A stretch of DNA of 64,000 nucleotides from Dasyornis broadbenti (GCA_013397935.1 VZRN01006818.1:5321970-5385969), one strand, 5' to 3'. Numbered from the stretch's first letter, positions 34,615 through 48,069 are shown. Numbers and translations: made by a program. Notes: generated from the letters alone by a model not told the origin.

Positions 34615-37600
34615 CAGAGGAAGGCACCAAAAAATGCCAGCAAGCCGTGGGAGAGCTGGGAGGAGTCCCAGTGAATCCTGTTCCCACAGCTGTCCCTGTT
34701 TGTGTAAATGTAAAAGTCCATCAGGCCTGCCTCTTTTTTCTGGGTTTCTTTTTTTCCTGTTCATTTTGTTTGAAATTTGAATCTGGAATGATCGCGAACA
34801 AGTTGATCAGGAGATGCTTCATAATTACATCAAAAACATAACATCAGAGGAGATTAAAGCAGAGCATCTTTTATTAATTGATAACCTGAGGCTACCTGAC
34901 TCCCTGTAAGATAACATGTGAATCAGTGGAATAAGCCTCAGCGAGCACAACAGAGAGATTCATCAGCTGGGGAAACAATCATTATCAAGCTACTGGAAAG
35001 TTGTCCTGCCACTGAATCTTGTAATGAAGTGTTCAAACTTTTAAATTAATTGAAAAGAAAAAGTAATGCAGAGACCAAGCAGTCAGCCAAATTCCTGAAT
35101 TGTTGAATGTGCAAATGTGAACACGAAACACACTCTTTCACCTTTCCTTTGTCACTCTGTATTTCTTCTGCCTTCTTTGTGACCTTCTCCCACTAGCTCA
35201 AAACCAGTGTGATGATTACACAGAGGCTGTTGCTTTGAAAGGTTGCTGATGGATGTCCTTTGAAGCCCTGTACCCAGTGGGGTTACACTGACCAGGCTGC
35301 ACACTCTGCAAGCCAGGCCCATGTAGAGGGGCAGGGCAGAGAGAGTCCTTCTGTGCTAAAACCACCCTGTCATCCTTCAGTGCCCATCCTCTACTCCAAC
35401 TGAAAGTGCCCCATCTCTGGATAACCTGTTCTAAGACTGTAAATACACCAATAGCTTCATTCTTCCCTCAGGAAAATTGCATGAATACGTTCAGCAGTTT
35501 GCCCCTAGGCAAAAGGATCATAGTACTAAAAAAGAGTAATTTAAATCAATGTGAACAAACCTCAGTAGCATTTAGTCCCTTATGAGAACATTAACATAAT
35601 AACAAGAACACTACAAATAATTTAGGTTGTAATTAAGGCCATTAAGGAAACATGCACTGTATTAAAGCACATCTGTACACTTACACCTACAAGCTGCTGG
35701 TTTTCTTATTTCTGTAAGGAATATTACCTTTACCCACTCCTTGCATAACACCTGCTGCTAGAGCTTATGCAAGGGCAGCCAGGGGCCTAAATGCTGATTA
35801 TATCTTTTTCCCTAATGGAGAATCAGGAAGCACACCATTCCAGGTTGCTGCTGGCAGGAGAAAGGGCATACCTAGATTTAGATACATATCTTCCTGACAG
35901 AACAAAAGCTGTCTCCTTGCAAAAAGAAAACTTTCTTTCCTAAGCAAATATTATTTCACTTTCTATCTGGTTATAGCACTGTGGGAAATGTTTCATTAAG
36001 ACAGACTGTGAATTGTTACTCTCCCCCTGTCAACACAAAGAATTATGCAGGCTGATTCCACAGAGGACAGATATGAGCTAAGCATGGATAATGCTGATAC
36101 AGATACTACATATAAGCTTAAATAATTGGAGAAGGAAATGTAGTAAGCAAGACCAGTTACCAGTTTGGCTAGCAGACATATGTGCCCTGAGTGCTAATGG
36201 GACAATGATTACTGAGTGCAAGTTCAGGGCTCAAGGGAAGCTATGTCACCACTCAGCAAACGTGAATTGTAACATCTGGGGCATTACTGTGCATGAAGGC
36301 AGTCTCGATGTCTTTGAAATCAGAACATGAAAGAGATAACAGGAATGAATCTGATCTCAGTATGCTGGTACTCTGTTCCCTTGCTTTGCCTTGCTAGAGC
36401 AAAGCAAAATGGAGAAATATTTAGTGTTAGTTCACCTCTGTGGGTTAGTGTTTCTACTCCCTGTATTGTGAAAAGGCAGATCTTGAAAACAAAGAGCAAA
36501 TAGGTTTTGACCACTCAAGAAATTACTTTTATCTAGCTTTGGTTTCAACAGTATTAAGAAGAAAATAGTAATTTTGTTTGGTGCCCAAATTTTGCTGGTG
36601 ATTGAGAAATATCTGATTTCTTCCACTGGCCAAAAATTTTGCAGTACTTGCTTGATTTAGCTGAAAGGGCTGTTCTCGTGGATTTTACTTTGTTGCCAGG
36701 GAATGTCGTCAACACTGGTGTCAGGGAAATGTGTCCACTTACTCATCAGAGAGTAGGAAAAAATTGTTGATTTCAGGAAACTCCAGGTTGCTAAATGACC
36801 AGATAATTCCATTTTGCTTTACTATATGGTTACAGTTTGGCCTTTCTCATCATTGCCCTAATCAAATACCTTGTGCCCTTGGGTCTGTAAAGTCAGGCTT
36901 TCTTTGAGAAGTGCAGGTAGGCAATAGGATCCCTCCAGGTCAGTAACCAAGTGTTATTTATATCTTCAGCACATGCAGAACCAAACCCAAAAGTACCAAA
37001 GAACTGCTACAAGAAAAGTGGATAGCAAACCTGAAGTTGTCTCTGGCTCAGAAACTGAGTACATGCCCTCACAGCAATGTGAAAAACAAGAGGATCTTTC
37101 CTGTTGTTCACAGAGACTCAGAACAGTGAGGGCTGCAGGCCCACCCAAAATGAAAATCCAGCTGCACAGCAGAGCAGCATGTGCTGGGTCCTGGCACAAC
37201 TGCTGAGCAGCAAGAAGAAAACTTAGGTGCTGAGGCTGGTGAATAGCAGTGAGAGACTGGACACTAAAGGATCGTTAACACCCTCACTACCAAACACAAA
37301 TATTGACAGTACTGATTTTATTGGCGTTCACTTTACATATGTGGTTTTTTGGTCACGGCACCAGGGTACACAAGACTTAGGACCTAAATTCCTGTTTAAC
37401 AGTGATTTTAGGTCTAATTAACTATTCTCTCTTAAGCTTTGAACTTGACACCATCTTCAGTTCTTCGGCTTTCTTTAGAATAACGTTTCGCTGGCATCAC
37501 CATGCAATTTTAAGAAGTTCTGTCTTTTGTGAGAAGTAAAATGCGTTTTAACTCATTTCTGGATGTACTCATTCAGTACTTATGCTTTTTGCTTGAAGCA

Positions 37601-38935
37601 TGAAAAGAATTTAAACCATTATCAGTTTTGATGAAGAGAAAGCAAGCAACCTACTCACATTCTATTCCATGCTCATATTAGAATATTAGCACAATTAAAT
37701 GGCTGATAAAAATAAACTATTCTCCAAAATTCATACCGGGCTATGGTTTATTCATTCTGAGCAGCTTCTTTTTTTAGCAGGAATACAGTGAGGGTCACTC
37801 TTAACTGTTTTTCCAGCTTGGGTAGGTCGTCATAGTATTATTTTAAAAACCCACACATTCTCAGAATTCTGTTTCTTTTTTGTTTCTATTTTTTTTCTGA
37901 GTAGAGCTGTAGCAATTGGATTCCTTCATTACTCCTTCTACATCGTTCTAGGTTAAACAAACTAAGGTGATTAAAATGAAATGGAGCAAGTAATTGATAA
38001 AGCATTAGTATCAGCAGAAATGAACGCTTTCACCGTACAGTGTATCCCTCCCACCACTGCAGGAGAGCTTGAAGTCGGCTGTTGTATGGAACAACTATGA
38101 AATTTGATGCCTGACACAATTATAATTATGCTTCAAACACTGAGTGGTTTTGATTTAGTCACAATGGACAACAGCCTCCACAAGCACAATAAAGGCCTTT
38201 CCAGGTGAGAAATCAGGTGATTTGCAATGTGTAAGGCACTCTGAAAGGACTTTAACATGCCCAGAAGTTCTTCTTAATCCACCCTTTACTAGTTGTATTT
38301 TCTTCTTTTGAGAGTGTTCAGACACTTCATATGAAAACATCACTCAGAGCTGGACACTGGAGAATCTCTCTTGCACAGCCTTTAATTCCTACATTTCAGG
38401 CAGAACATGCCTTCACAAATGCTTTGTCAGAGGTTCATTTATGACAATGTGTAAGAAAATCTAAAAGTAACTGGTTCAGATTATTCACGGAGATTTTGCA
38501 GGTTCCTAACAACTTGCATTGGGTGTTTTAGAGAAGGGCAGAGTGCAGCACCAGCAGCTGGAGCAAGCTCCACCACCTTCACAGGCTCTGCAGGGTGCTC
38601 CAGCTGCTGCATTCCCCAGCAGTCGATGCCATGACTCAGTGAATGAGGAAGTTTCCATAGCAGCAAGCTGGGAGTCACACAGATGTTGCAGGTCCTGCCT
38701 GTCTCTGTACACAAATTGGTTGTGGTGCTAATCCTTGTGTTATGTTCTGGTCCCAGAGATCGCCAGGAGAAGGATCGGACCTGCAGACTTGAGCATATTG
38801 GGAAAAGAAATCATAGGAGTACTTTGATACAAGGCTTTTGTACTATTTCTTTCTCATTTTTCTATCTCTGTACATCTTCACTGGATACATGGGATAGCAC
38901 CTCTATCTCAGTATTTATTGCTGTCTCAGCTATTC

Positions 38936-38973
38936 AAAAACAAACAAAGAAACAAACAAAACCAAAAACAACC
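38936..38973 (+). repeat. (CAAA)n-like low-complexity tract
   Basis: Degenerate CAAA/AAAC units make up a short A- and C-only stretch with a single G. It is simple sequence. Confidence 0.8.
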
Positions 38974-40754
38974 CAAGCCTCAATTTACCTCTAATTTCTG
39001 AACTGTGGAAAATGACTGCTTAGGGGTTTAATCTGTTCTTTTGATCGACTAGCAGGATCTTTCCAGGACACATGCCAGCTTCTCTTTATCTGCATTCTCC
39101 TATCTGTGAGAGCCCTGTGACCTTGGATGCTACAGGACTGAGAGTACTTCTGTGAAAACTTCACCTTTGTCAAGTACTTTACCAGCCATGTATATCAAAT
39201 AACATAACAAAGCACCAAAAATAGCACGTCCCAAATCAGAGACGGCATTTAGCAAGGACTGAACTCAGCTAAGCATTTTTCTTACTTCCTCTAATAAATG
39301 GTCATTTTCTTTTGATCCAGGACCCAGAAAAATAACAGTACCATAAGGAGAGTCCCTGCTGCTTAAAAAGTTATTTTGTCTTTATTCATCTATTTGGTTT
39401 TCTCCCACAGGAAAAGATATAAACACTAATGAGTGTGGATTGTCAGCTGCAAGAAATTCAAGTTCTGTTCATGGGGCAGCAGGTCAAAAACTCATCTCCA
39501 AAAGCAAAAACATTATAAATTTGCTCCTCACCAAAAATGTACTTGGGAACTCTAGATATCTATCTTTTCCAGAAACAAAAGGAATACTTAGGTGCTCAAA
39601 GGCCTGTGCATGCCCAGAAGCAGCCCAGTGCTAGACCATTTCGGCTCTGAAGCACTGAAACAATATATTTATTTCATGATGACTGAATATAAAGATCATA
39701 AACATTGGCAGGAGTTGGCAGCTGAAGCCCAGGTCTCATCACTTCCAAATGAGTACTCCAACCACAGGTACAAAGAACTGAGACCCTTGTTTTTTGCATC
39801 CGTCCATGTGACATATGGAAAAGCACCACACATGAAGCAATTAAGCAGAAGGAGAGGGGGGTTATAATGCTGCTGTTTATAGAATGCTTTTGGAAGGTGG
39901 TACACATGACAGTAAATACTAATGCAGCAGAAAAAAGCTAAAGGAAATTCAGTGTCCTGCATCCCACAGTCATGCCCGAGCTATTAGCTCCTAAAGAAGC
40001 ATCACCAGAAAAAGGCCTAATTTCATGATGTCTTAGGAATCCTGAGTGAAGTGCTAGAATAAAGGCCCATATATTGTACTTAGATCCAATTCTCTTTACA
40101 CTTTTCCTCCTTTCTGGCTAATGCAAATCTGCATTTCTGTGCTGGCTCCCCTGGGCTCCTCCCCAGCTTGGGGGCTGTACAGATACACCCTGGCTCTGTG
40201 GGGCAATGGGTGCTGATGCAGGGCCAAGTGCCTAAAATACACAAAGTATTGCCTTATCCATTCCTCTTAATGGATAGAGGTCTCAGGCATAGATCCCAGA
40301 TCCCCAGATAATTCATCACCTCACCAATTCAGGTGCTTCAGAGCATTGGCACTAGTGCAGCAATTGTAAGGGAATTTCTTCTCAGGAAAAGAGGTACATT
40401 ACCTCATATTTATTGGGGTGCCCCATAAAAGGGCTGAGGGTACAGAAAGTGTTAGAGGGATCTTGGCTACTTTAGAGTAACTGGTTTGCATCTCAAAGCC
40501 TTTGGTTTAGGGTTTCAAATGGAGATCAAAAAGGCTTAGTCACAGAGTTATTTATTTTCCATTTTCAGGGAAAATGCACAAAGTGAGAACCTTAAGTGCT
40601 GCTGCACCTGCAGCCTAAGATTTCAATCCTAAGAATAAATAACTTTCCAAATTTATTGTTGCATGGAGAGTTTTCACATTATTGGTTCCAATGAATCTAG
40701 TGGTTTTTTTGAAAGCTCACTGACATTTATCATCTTCCATCATAAGAGAAAGCC

Positions 40755-40771
40755 AAAAAAAAAAAAAAAAA
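40755..40771 (+). repeat. A-tract, 17 bases
   Basis: A pure A homopolymer in single-copy DNA. No retrocopy or LINE is recognised upstream of it. Confidence 0.95.
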
Positions 40772-41933
40772 CGCAGACTTTGAGACAATTTTTTCTTTAA
40801 TATCACTATTGTATGATAAAGTTCTGTTTTCTGTCCATGGCCTGAATTGTCCAAATTTTTGTACTATAGTCAGCTTTTTAGTATTGTTTATAATGTGCTT
40901 TTAGGGGTCAACATTGGGGAAAAAGAGTATAGCTGAACATTATTTAAACAGGCACCGTTTTTTTTTCCTGACTTAAGTACATTAATGCCTGAAGAGATAT
41001 AAATATGTATGCATAGATATATTTTGTATATTTGTATGCATAATTATACTATTAATATTCAATTAATAAATCACACAAGCACATTGAGTACTATACATCA
41101 GTCAGGATTTAGAAGCTGAAGAAATTGTGCTTGGTCTGGGCAACATTCCCTGTCCATCCATATAACCAGGAGGGTTGTGTGCCAGGTTAAGCAAACACGT
41201 TTTCTTACACTATTTTGCTCTCCAGACTTTATTAAAATCGTTTTACTAAATATAGGTGAAAGCAGCATCCCTTGTTCAGATGAACAGAGAGTGTGAGTAT
41301 TGCCAGACACCTGACATGGGGCCTCAGTTTTTCACAAGTGCCCAGCTGAGCCCTGACTTGCTGTCCATACCACAGTGGCAATCCCAGCACATCTGTGAAG
41401 CTTCCAGGATTTTTAACATTCCTGAACAGCTCCGGAGAGGGGCAGAGAGATGCCAAGTATCTGCACATGGGTCCTACCCGGCTGCAACGCAAAGGGAAGG
41501 ACTGAGCCCGCAATTCAAACAAACGCACAATCACAGCAAAGACCTCGCTGGCAGCAAGCCCAGCACTGCTCATCCTGCAGCAAGAGCGACGTTTCCAGGG
41601 CAGCTGCAATTCCAGCCGCTATAGGGTGACGTGTGGCACCAGGCTACCACCTTCTGTGGGTCCTTGTGACATTCCAGGAGGGAAGGCAAGAAAAGGAAAA
41701 AAGAATGGTTTTCCATTCTTTCATCTCAGGTCTGATTCTCATTTTTTCCCTCTCTTCTTTTTATTTCCCACATTAAACTTCTGTGACATGCAAGGTGGGC
41801 AGCTTTTAATTGCTAAATCACTGAAAGGTTGCTGGTTTGGGTTTCTAGAATATTTGAGTGCAGCTCAACAAAATTTAATTGAGGTTTGCTGAACTTTGTG
41901 GACAAAAATTTTGATGTTGTCTTTGGGCCTTAT

Positions 41934-41958
41934 AAAATATCCCAGGGTGGGATATTTT
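41934..41958. repeat. Inverted repeat, 10-bp arms, 5-base loop
   Basis: aaaatatccc and gggatatttt pair exactly around agggt. About one such hairpin is expected by chance in a window of this size, so it is recorded without a functional claim. Confidence 0.6.
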
Positions 41959-43542
41959 GTGACCACTGTGTCTTAGGTCACACCACCATTGGATGCCCCT
42001 TATTCCGTCCCTACTCTGTATACCACTGGATTTCAGTAAATGATCATGCCTTTAATAGCAGAGTTCAAATCTATTCACATGCTCAAAGTCAGCTGAACCT
42101 ATTGACACTATAATGGAATTTTTAAGGAGCAAATTATATTTTATATACTTCGTTGTATTAATAAATTCTGGTGTTTTGTGGTTGATCTGAGATGATACAC
42201 AGGCAGTAAGAGATCTAGCAAAGCAAATTGTATTATGCAGCCTAAATTATTAAAAGGAAAATGTAGCTATTGACATCACTTAAACAGTTATGTGCCACTG
42301 TTTCATTTCTATGAGAGGGAGATATTTTTATGCTCTACTGAAGAAAGTTAGCACAGCTTTCTGTTCCCCTAAAATGTAAATAGACTCCAACATGTGATCA
42401 TCAACCACTGTATGTAGATCAGTATCAAAGCAATGAGTGTTTCTGATTATCCCACTTGCACAGGAAGTCATTTCCAACCAGCTGTGAAGTCAAAGATGAA
42501 ACATTCAAGCTAAGCTTATACTATCGAGGTCAGCTTAGAGACAGGACACTGGAAAGGTCCTGGCAGATTCACTGTTAGCCTCTGTGCACAGCATCACAAT
42601 GGGCAGCCACAGGAAGAGAGTACTGGGGATGTTTTAGCTCCTGAAGTCCAAACGAGAAAATCAGGCTCCCACTGCATGTACAAATGTACCAAGAGAAATC
42701 ATCATTCTACAGTTTTGTTCTGTTTTAGGTGTCCTTCCAAAATTTGTTCCAGGCCATTAACCAGTGATATGCAAAGTTAAGAAACATAAAATACTGCCAG
42801 GCACAGCTAAGAGAATAACACCTGTGAGCTGAATCCAAAAAGGAACTTTGGCTGGCTGACCTCAGACGTCTAAACACAAAACTCAGATCTTGCCAGCTTC
42901 TGACAAGCCAGGGACTTGATAAGGAAAATACCAATTACTCGGTATTGCTAAGTGTCTTCGTGCTCCTCACAGGCAGCTTTAGGAAGTAAAACTAATTCCT
43001 TGTAATTTTTTCTAAAACTAAGGACTTTGATTTATCTTTTTTTAACTCCAGCAAACAGTTCAGCACCATTAGTCCCAAAGGAATGAATACGATGGGATAA
43101 TTTTCTGCAAGTACCTGTGACTTGAAAGACTAACAAGCAAAAAAAGCATTCAAATGCTCTGACATGTCCATAGCACTTTCCAATTGCCTCCTCCAGCAGC
43201 TGGATTTTGTGAATTCCAGTTCATGGACACTCATAGTTGGGTTTCTAAGTGTTACATTGCAGGTACTGCTAGTTGGCTAGAACGTTAAAAGATGCTGTGA
43301 TATGACACATTGCAACAGCCAGGCCCTCTCTATGAACCCTCTGAAACTGGTGTTACAGCCTTCAAGTGGTTCAACAGCTCTACCCATGCAATCCAAAACC
43401 CCCATGTAAGAATGTCTTTCTCTCCATGCTTGCTGGCTGAATTCCTTCCATCTGTTCTTTGTGTTGAGCTGCTCCCGTCTCCTCTGTGTCCTGAACACTG
43501 TTTCCACAGAACTAAACTGTTCTTATTTATTGTTAGAATAAG

Positions 43543-43581
43543 TAAGCACATCTTAAGGATAGAAACCTTAAGATGTGCTTA
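43543..43581. repeat. Perfect inverted repeat, 16-bp arms, 7-base loop
   Basis: taagcacatcttaagg (43543-43558) and ccttaagatgtgctta (43566-43581) are exact reverse complements around atagaaa. One G-U and two A-U pairs would lengthen the stem to about 19 in RNA. Such a long perfect stem with so small a loop should not occur by chance here. It may be a recent template-switch inversion or a structured element. No transposon with longer terminal repeats surrounds it. Confidence 0.95.
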
Positions 43582-44089
43582 TTTTGAAGCAGTCATGTAT
43601 GTCATTGTTCTATTAGTTAGTTCAGCTTAGGAGCCTATTTGACTGCAGATTAGAAGGCTTGAATAGCCCCTATGTCTTGTTAAAATATGGGAAGATTTCT
43701 TGATGGAGAGAGAATATAATGAACATGGGAATTACTCTTCATTTCTCCTTTTATTTTTGTGAACTAATTTGTGATAACTAGTCCAATAGGAACATAGTAA
43801 GAAGTTTCCACTCAGCTCCATCTTGGAAGTAGCTACTATTAGGGGAATGATGCCGGGGCTGTAGGAGCACAAGCACAACCTACTCAATTGTTCCAGCCTC
43901 TCTTCCATAAAGAACCAAAGCATATAAATGTTTCCAAAAAAAGCAATTCGTCTGTCACAAGGTACAAGGGACTTTTAAAAGGTCATCATGAGAACTAAGA
44001 AAAGAAAACTGAGGCAGTACTGCATTCAGAATACTTTTAGGCATTCAAGGACAGGTTAGGAGCCTAAATAGATCCTTGGATCTGGGCCC

Positions 44090-44460
44090 CAGAGTGCTGA
44101 AAACAAAGGTGAGGAAGGAGATAGGATTGTTAGTGGGCAAGTTGAATAAAGAAACCTTATTTTGACCTAGAATATGCAAGAGCATGCTTGCAGGCAGTGG
44201 GACAGGAGCCAACAGAGTTGAAGGTGAGGCTGAGATAATGAGAACAGAAATAAAGGAGGAAAGAGAGCTTGAAATAGCAGGGACTGAAGAGATGAGAGGC
44301 AGATAATAGTCCACAGACCTCAGAACTGGAGACAGGCTGTGACAGGAAAGGGGAAATTAATGGTGGGGGATGGGGGAAAAGGATGGGGAAAGGCAGAAAC
44401 TCTAGTAAGAGATCGTGAAGTAGTATGAGAGGGAGGCAATACTGTCTACCAGCAATGATG
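44090..44460 (+). repeat. Purine-rich block with G-quadruplex-like runs
   Basis: The plus strand is strongly A/G-biased for about 370 bases, so the minus strand shows long Ser/Leu/Pro-rich chance frames. Four G-runs lie at 44350-44353, 44365-44369, 44372-44376 and 44385-44388, with loops of 11, 2 and 8 bases. That arrangement could fold as a G-quadruplex. Confidence 0.6.
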
Positions 44461-45710
44461 GGAATATTGTCTATGAAAACTATGGGAAGTAACACTTGTC
44501 AGACAAGACACTTACTCATAACTTACTGTATCAAAATATAAACTCTATCATCATCATTAGAAATAGCAATGGAAGGCAATTCACTCTGAATATCTGACAA
44601 TCAAATCCATTCTTCAAGAACATGTGTTCAAAGATGTTTACTTATGCAAAGAATTTAAGGCTTTACTGCCATTTACTATTGATATAGCCTTTATATATAT
44701 TCCTCTTTTATCTGCTCTGTTTTCTTCCTTCCAGATCTTTTTTCTCTCTAAGTGTCTCATTAAATTCTTCTGAAGGTTGCCTTCCTTATTGTCACAAATC
44801 TATGTTATTCCATTTAGTGTTGTCTCTCTGTAGTAAATTCCTGTCAAAATACCTTAGGGCCAACTGTGAAAAACACAGGGGTGACTGCCCGGTGTTGCAT
44901 CACACGAGGCAGGTGTCTCAAACCATCACTCAAATTCAGTGATTCTCAGACTTATAATTCATTTAGGCACTTCAAAAAATCTAATGTCCTCATCTTTGTC
45001 CATCAATATTCACACTGTGATGATTATAAATGCCTTTGAAAACATTCTGTTCTCTTTTCTTTGTATTCAATGTCTTTAAGTTCAGCAATTTGTCCACTGA
45101 CTTTGAGTATAAATTTTACTTCCTTTCAGCACAGGAAGTTATACTGATACAAAAATAGGAGTCTCTTCTCCCAACTTCTCCAAAGGATCCCCTACTCTCA
45201 GGCTTGGACGCATTTAATTCTCATTTATATGAAGGCCAATTTGATATTTTTTTTCTTAACATACAGAAAAAAAAAATTATGTTTTTTTCCCTTATGAAAC
45301 ATTAACAGTCCTTCTCTGTATTTTTACCAAAAAGGTTAACTAATAAATAATTTCTTTTACTTTTTTTTTTTAAAGAAGACATTTTACATGGAAGACTTGA
45401 ACACAAACTAAAGCCCAGTGAAATTATTAACCATCAAAAAGAATATTAGCAACTTAAAGCATAAATTTTAAGCATTAAATTTTGCCAGATCCTGTTGCAA
45501 CCTCAATTGAGACCATGTCAGCTAAACGAGCTTCCAGAAGCTAAACAGAAATATAACTCTTGAGGATCACAAGCCTGATAAAATCAGGGTATACACACAG
45601 AGTATCCATCTTACTACTGGGAAAGACTGGGAACTATGTTAAAAAGCAGAGAAACTCTCTTTAAAAAGAAAGAAACCTTCACTTGGCTGTGAAAATGAAG
45701 TGGAATGAGA

Positions 45711-45711
<1 letters not shown>

Positions 45712-45750
<39 letters not shown>
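45712..45750 (+). repeat. 39-base A-tract
   Basis: Thirty-nine A are followed by A-rich sequence with single C interruptions (to about 45767). It is the longest homopolymer in the window. CR1 elements do not end in poly(A), and I cannot see a spliced gene copy in the 350 bases upstream. Simple expansion is therefore the more likely origin, though a retrocopy tail is not excluded. Confidence 0.95.
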
Positions 45751-45751
<1 letters not shown>

Positions 45752-47032
45752 AAAAAACAAAAAACCAAACTAAATAATCAAAACATGTGAGGAATGTAAC
45801 ACTTCTGACATAAACCAGGGATTAAAACACTGGATGTGAAATCCTGGCTCCTGTCAGGTTGGATGTTGACTTCAGTGACTTGAGGATTTTCTCTGCATCT
45901 GTACCTCAAGGCAGAGAAAATAAAGCATCTGCTTGATGCTTTGAATTGTTCTCTTTCAAGTCGTGTTTTATTTGCTCCTTCTTTGATCTTTGCATCAATT
46001 TCATGTTCAATGGAAGTTGCTTCTCTTTTGTTTCGTTTCATGATCAGCCGTATGGCTCAGGAAGGGTTTGTGCCCACAGGAGCAGCAGCTTGGCCTCTGA
46101 AACTCACTGAGAGTTTTCCATGCCCTTCTACAGATCCCAGTCCTTACACAACAACCTTCTTTAATAGCATTGGCTAAAGTGTATCAATCCCTCTTTAGTC
46201 TTTACATGATAATAAGCCTAAATAGGCAATCTGGTATTTACCTAAAGCTCCCACTGATTTCAGTGGCAGCTGGGATTGCTCAGCAGCTCTGAAAATCAGG
46301 CTACTTATATTTAGCTATTTAAATATGGAGTTAAGAATCTAATTTTAGATGCTCAAATTTGAAAATTTTGACCCTAATATTCAATACCAATTCATTTTCC
46401 ATCACTTTCAGCAAAATTTTGAGGAAAAAATTAGAATATGATGAACAAATGGTGAAATTATTACTTTTGTTCTCAAATGATTGCATATATCTCTTTCATG
46501 GCTTTTTAAAATAGCTGGAGCTTCCAAACCAGTGCATCCAAATTAACCATATACAGTGGTTATATTAAGGAAAAATATCCAGCATGCAAAAGTTTTATTT
46601 TCTCAGGCTTAACTTCAGAAAATTTTAATTTACTTTCTGTAGAGTACAAGTTTGACCAAAGCTCTGGGCAGAAACAGCATATCCATCAGCTTTTAAAAAG
46701 AAAATATATCATTATGATTTATTTTTCCCAGGAATTATGGTACCAATCATAACGTAATGCTTGTTCTTGGCCTAATGCATCTCTTATTTTTTCCTCTGGT
46801 GACTTAATTGTATTATACTTCAGAGAATATTTTTAATGCAATAATCTAACTGAATTGTTGAGGCCCTCTTCTTCACCCCTGCGGCTTCACAGAGATTTCA
46901 TATAAAGACCCTGAATCAGGAATATCCTTCTGTAAATGAGTTAGCTATGCTGCAGTGTTCCTTTCATTTGGTTCTCTCATGCTTCACAACCTGAGGATAA
47001 AAAAATCTATGCCTTTTTTCAGTTTTTTCTTA

Positions 47033-47052
47033 ATAAATTTGTACAAATTTAT
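47033..47052. repeat. Perfect 20-bp palindrome
   Basis: ataaatttgt joins its own reverse complement acaaatttat without a spacer. The sequence is AT-rich, which makes a chance origin less surprising. A dimeric DNA-binding protein could use such a site, but nothing around it supports this. Confidence 0.7.
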
Positions 47053-48014
47053 GAAAACATTCTAAAAATCTGTCTCAGTGAAGAAACGCCTTATTTATTT
47101 GACTGGAACACCTCACCTCACCTAACAGACATATGGCTCCCTCAAAAGCCTCTGAGTTGTCGTGGCTGCAAAAACAGTTTACCACCCCTCAGTCTTCTGC
47201 CAGAGGTTCCCACTGTGCCTTCTGCTGGGACTCTCTACCTGGCCCTTACCTGCTGCACCTGCAGGCAGAGTGGCAGTGCATGGAGCCTGTCTGTTTCATT
47301 CTTCATGTGCGTGTATGAACCGTTTTTGCTTTACTCACTGTGTGCATGGATCCCACCTGCTTTAGTGAGAAGTCATGGAGGTAAACTCAAAGCTTATCGC
47401 TCCTGGCAATCAAACCCAGACCGCCAGATGGCCAAAGGGGAGAGGGGAGCCCGGTTCTGTTGTCTCTGCTCTGCTGGGACAGCTGGGCTGGTAACCTCCA
47501 ACACAAGATGGTAAAAAGCAGCCTCTGGGCAGTAAACTTTTAAATCACCGCAGATGTTTGATAAGTAGACTTATTTTATTGATTGCTGTAATAAAAGAAC
47601 TACCACCATCAAAAGAGCAATCAGAAGCCTTATACCTTTTGCCTTTGGTCTTTCTTCCTCTTTCAATTTTGCTATTCCCTCAACAGGGACTGTTACTACC
47701 TTTTTCTATGTTATGTCTCTTTCCTGTTTTTCTGTCATGATGGCTGATCAATCAGCAATTCTTTGCCTCTAGATTCTTCAATTTTTCCCTCTCTTTCAGT
47801 CAATTTCTTCATATAAGACTGATCCACTTTTCATCATTCCTCTTATTCATCTAAGTATAAGATTACTGTAAGGCTTCTTTATGCAATGAGCACAAAAATT
47901 ACCCAGCCTGGCTTTCTTTAAAAGTCATAAATTGGCAGGTTACCCTGTTACCCTGGCTGTAAATCCCTGTGTAGCATTGTAAACAGAATGCTGATCAGAG
48001 CTTTTCATGAAGCC

Positions 48015-48069
48015 CTGGATACCTGCACCGTCTCTCAGTAACAGTCGTGCGAGTGGTGCACGTATCCAG
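48015..48069. repeat. Inverted repeat, 15-bp arms with one mismatch
   Basis: ctggatacctgcacc (48015-48029) pairs with ggtgcacgtatccag (48055-48069) at 14 of 15 positions, the exception being a C opposite a C. The loop is 25 bases, and two G-U pairs would extend the stem inward in RNA. The arms are GC-rich and hold CpG, unlike the AT-rich chance hairpins elsewhere. The stem is too short for a typical microRNA precursor. Confidence 0.85.

Noticed and set aside
35220..35440. Patch resembling an old interspersed repeat
   Set aside because: No block order or terminus could be matched to CR1 or any other family I know.
41232..41624. 125- and 122-codon frames on opposite strands
   Set aside because: Both strands are open over the same GC-richer patch, a typical composition effect. 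No family is recognised.
42050..42085. gagttcaaatc word resembling a tRNA B box
   Set aside because: No matching A box, acceptor stem or anticodon arm can be built around it. No tRNA was found elsewhere either.
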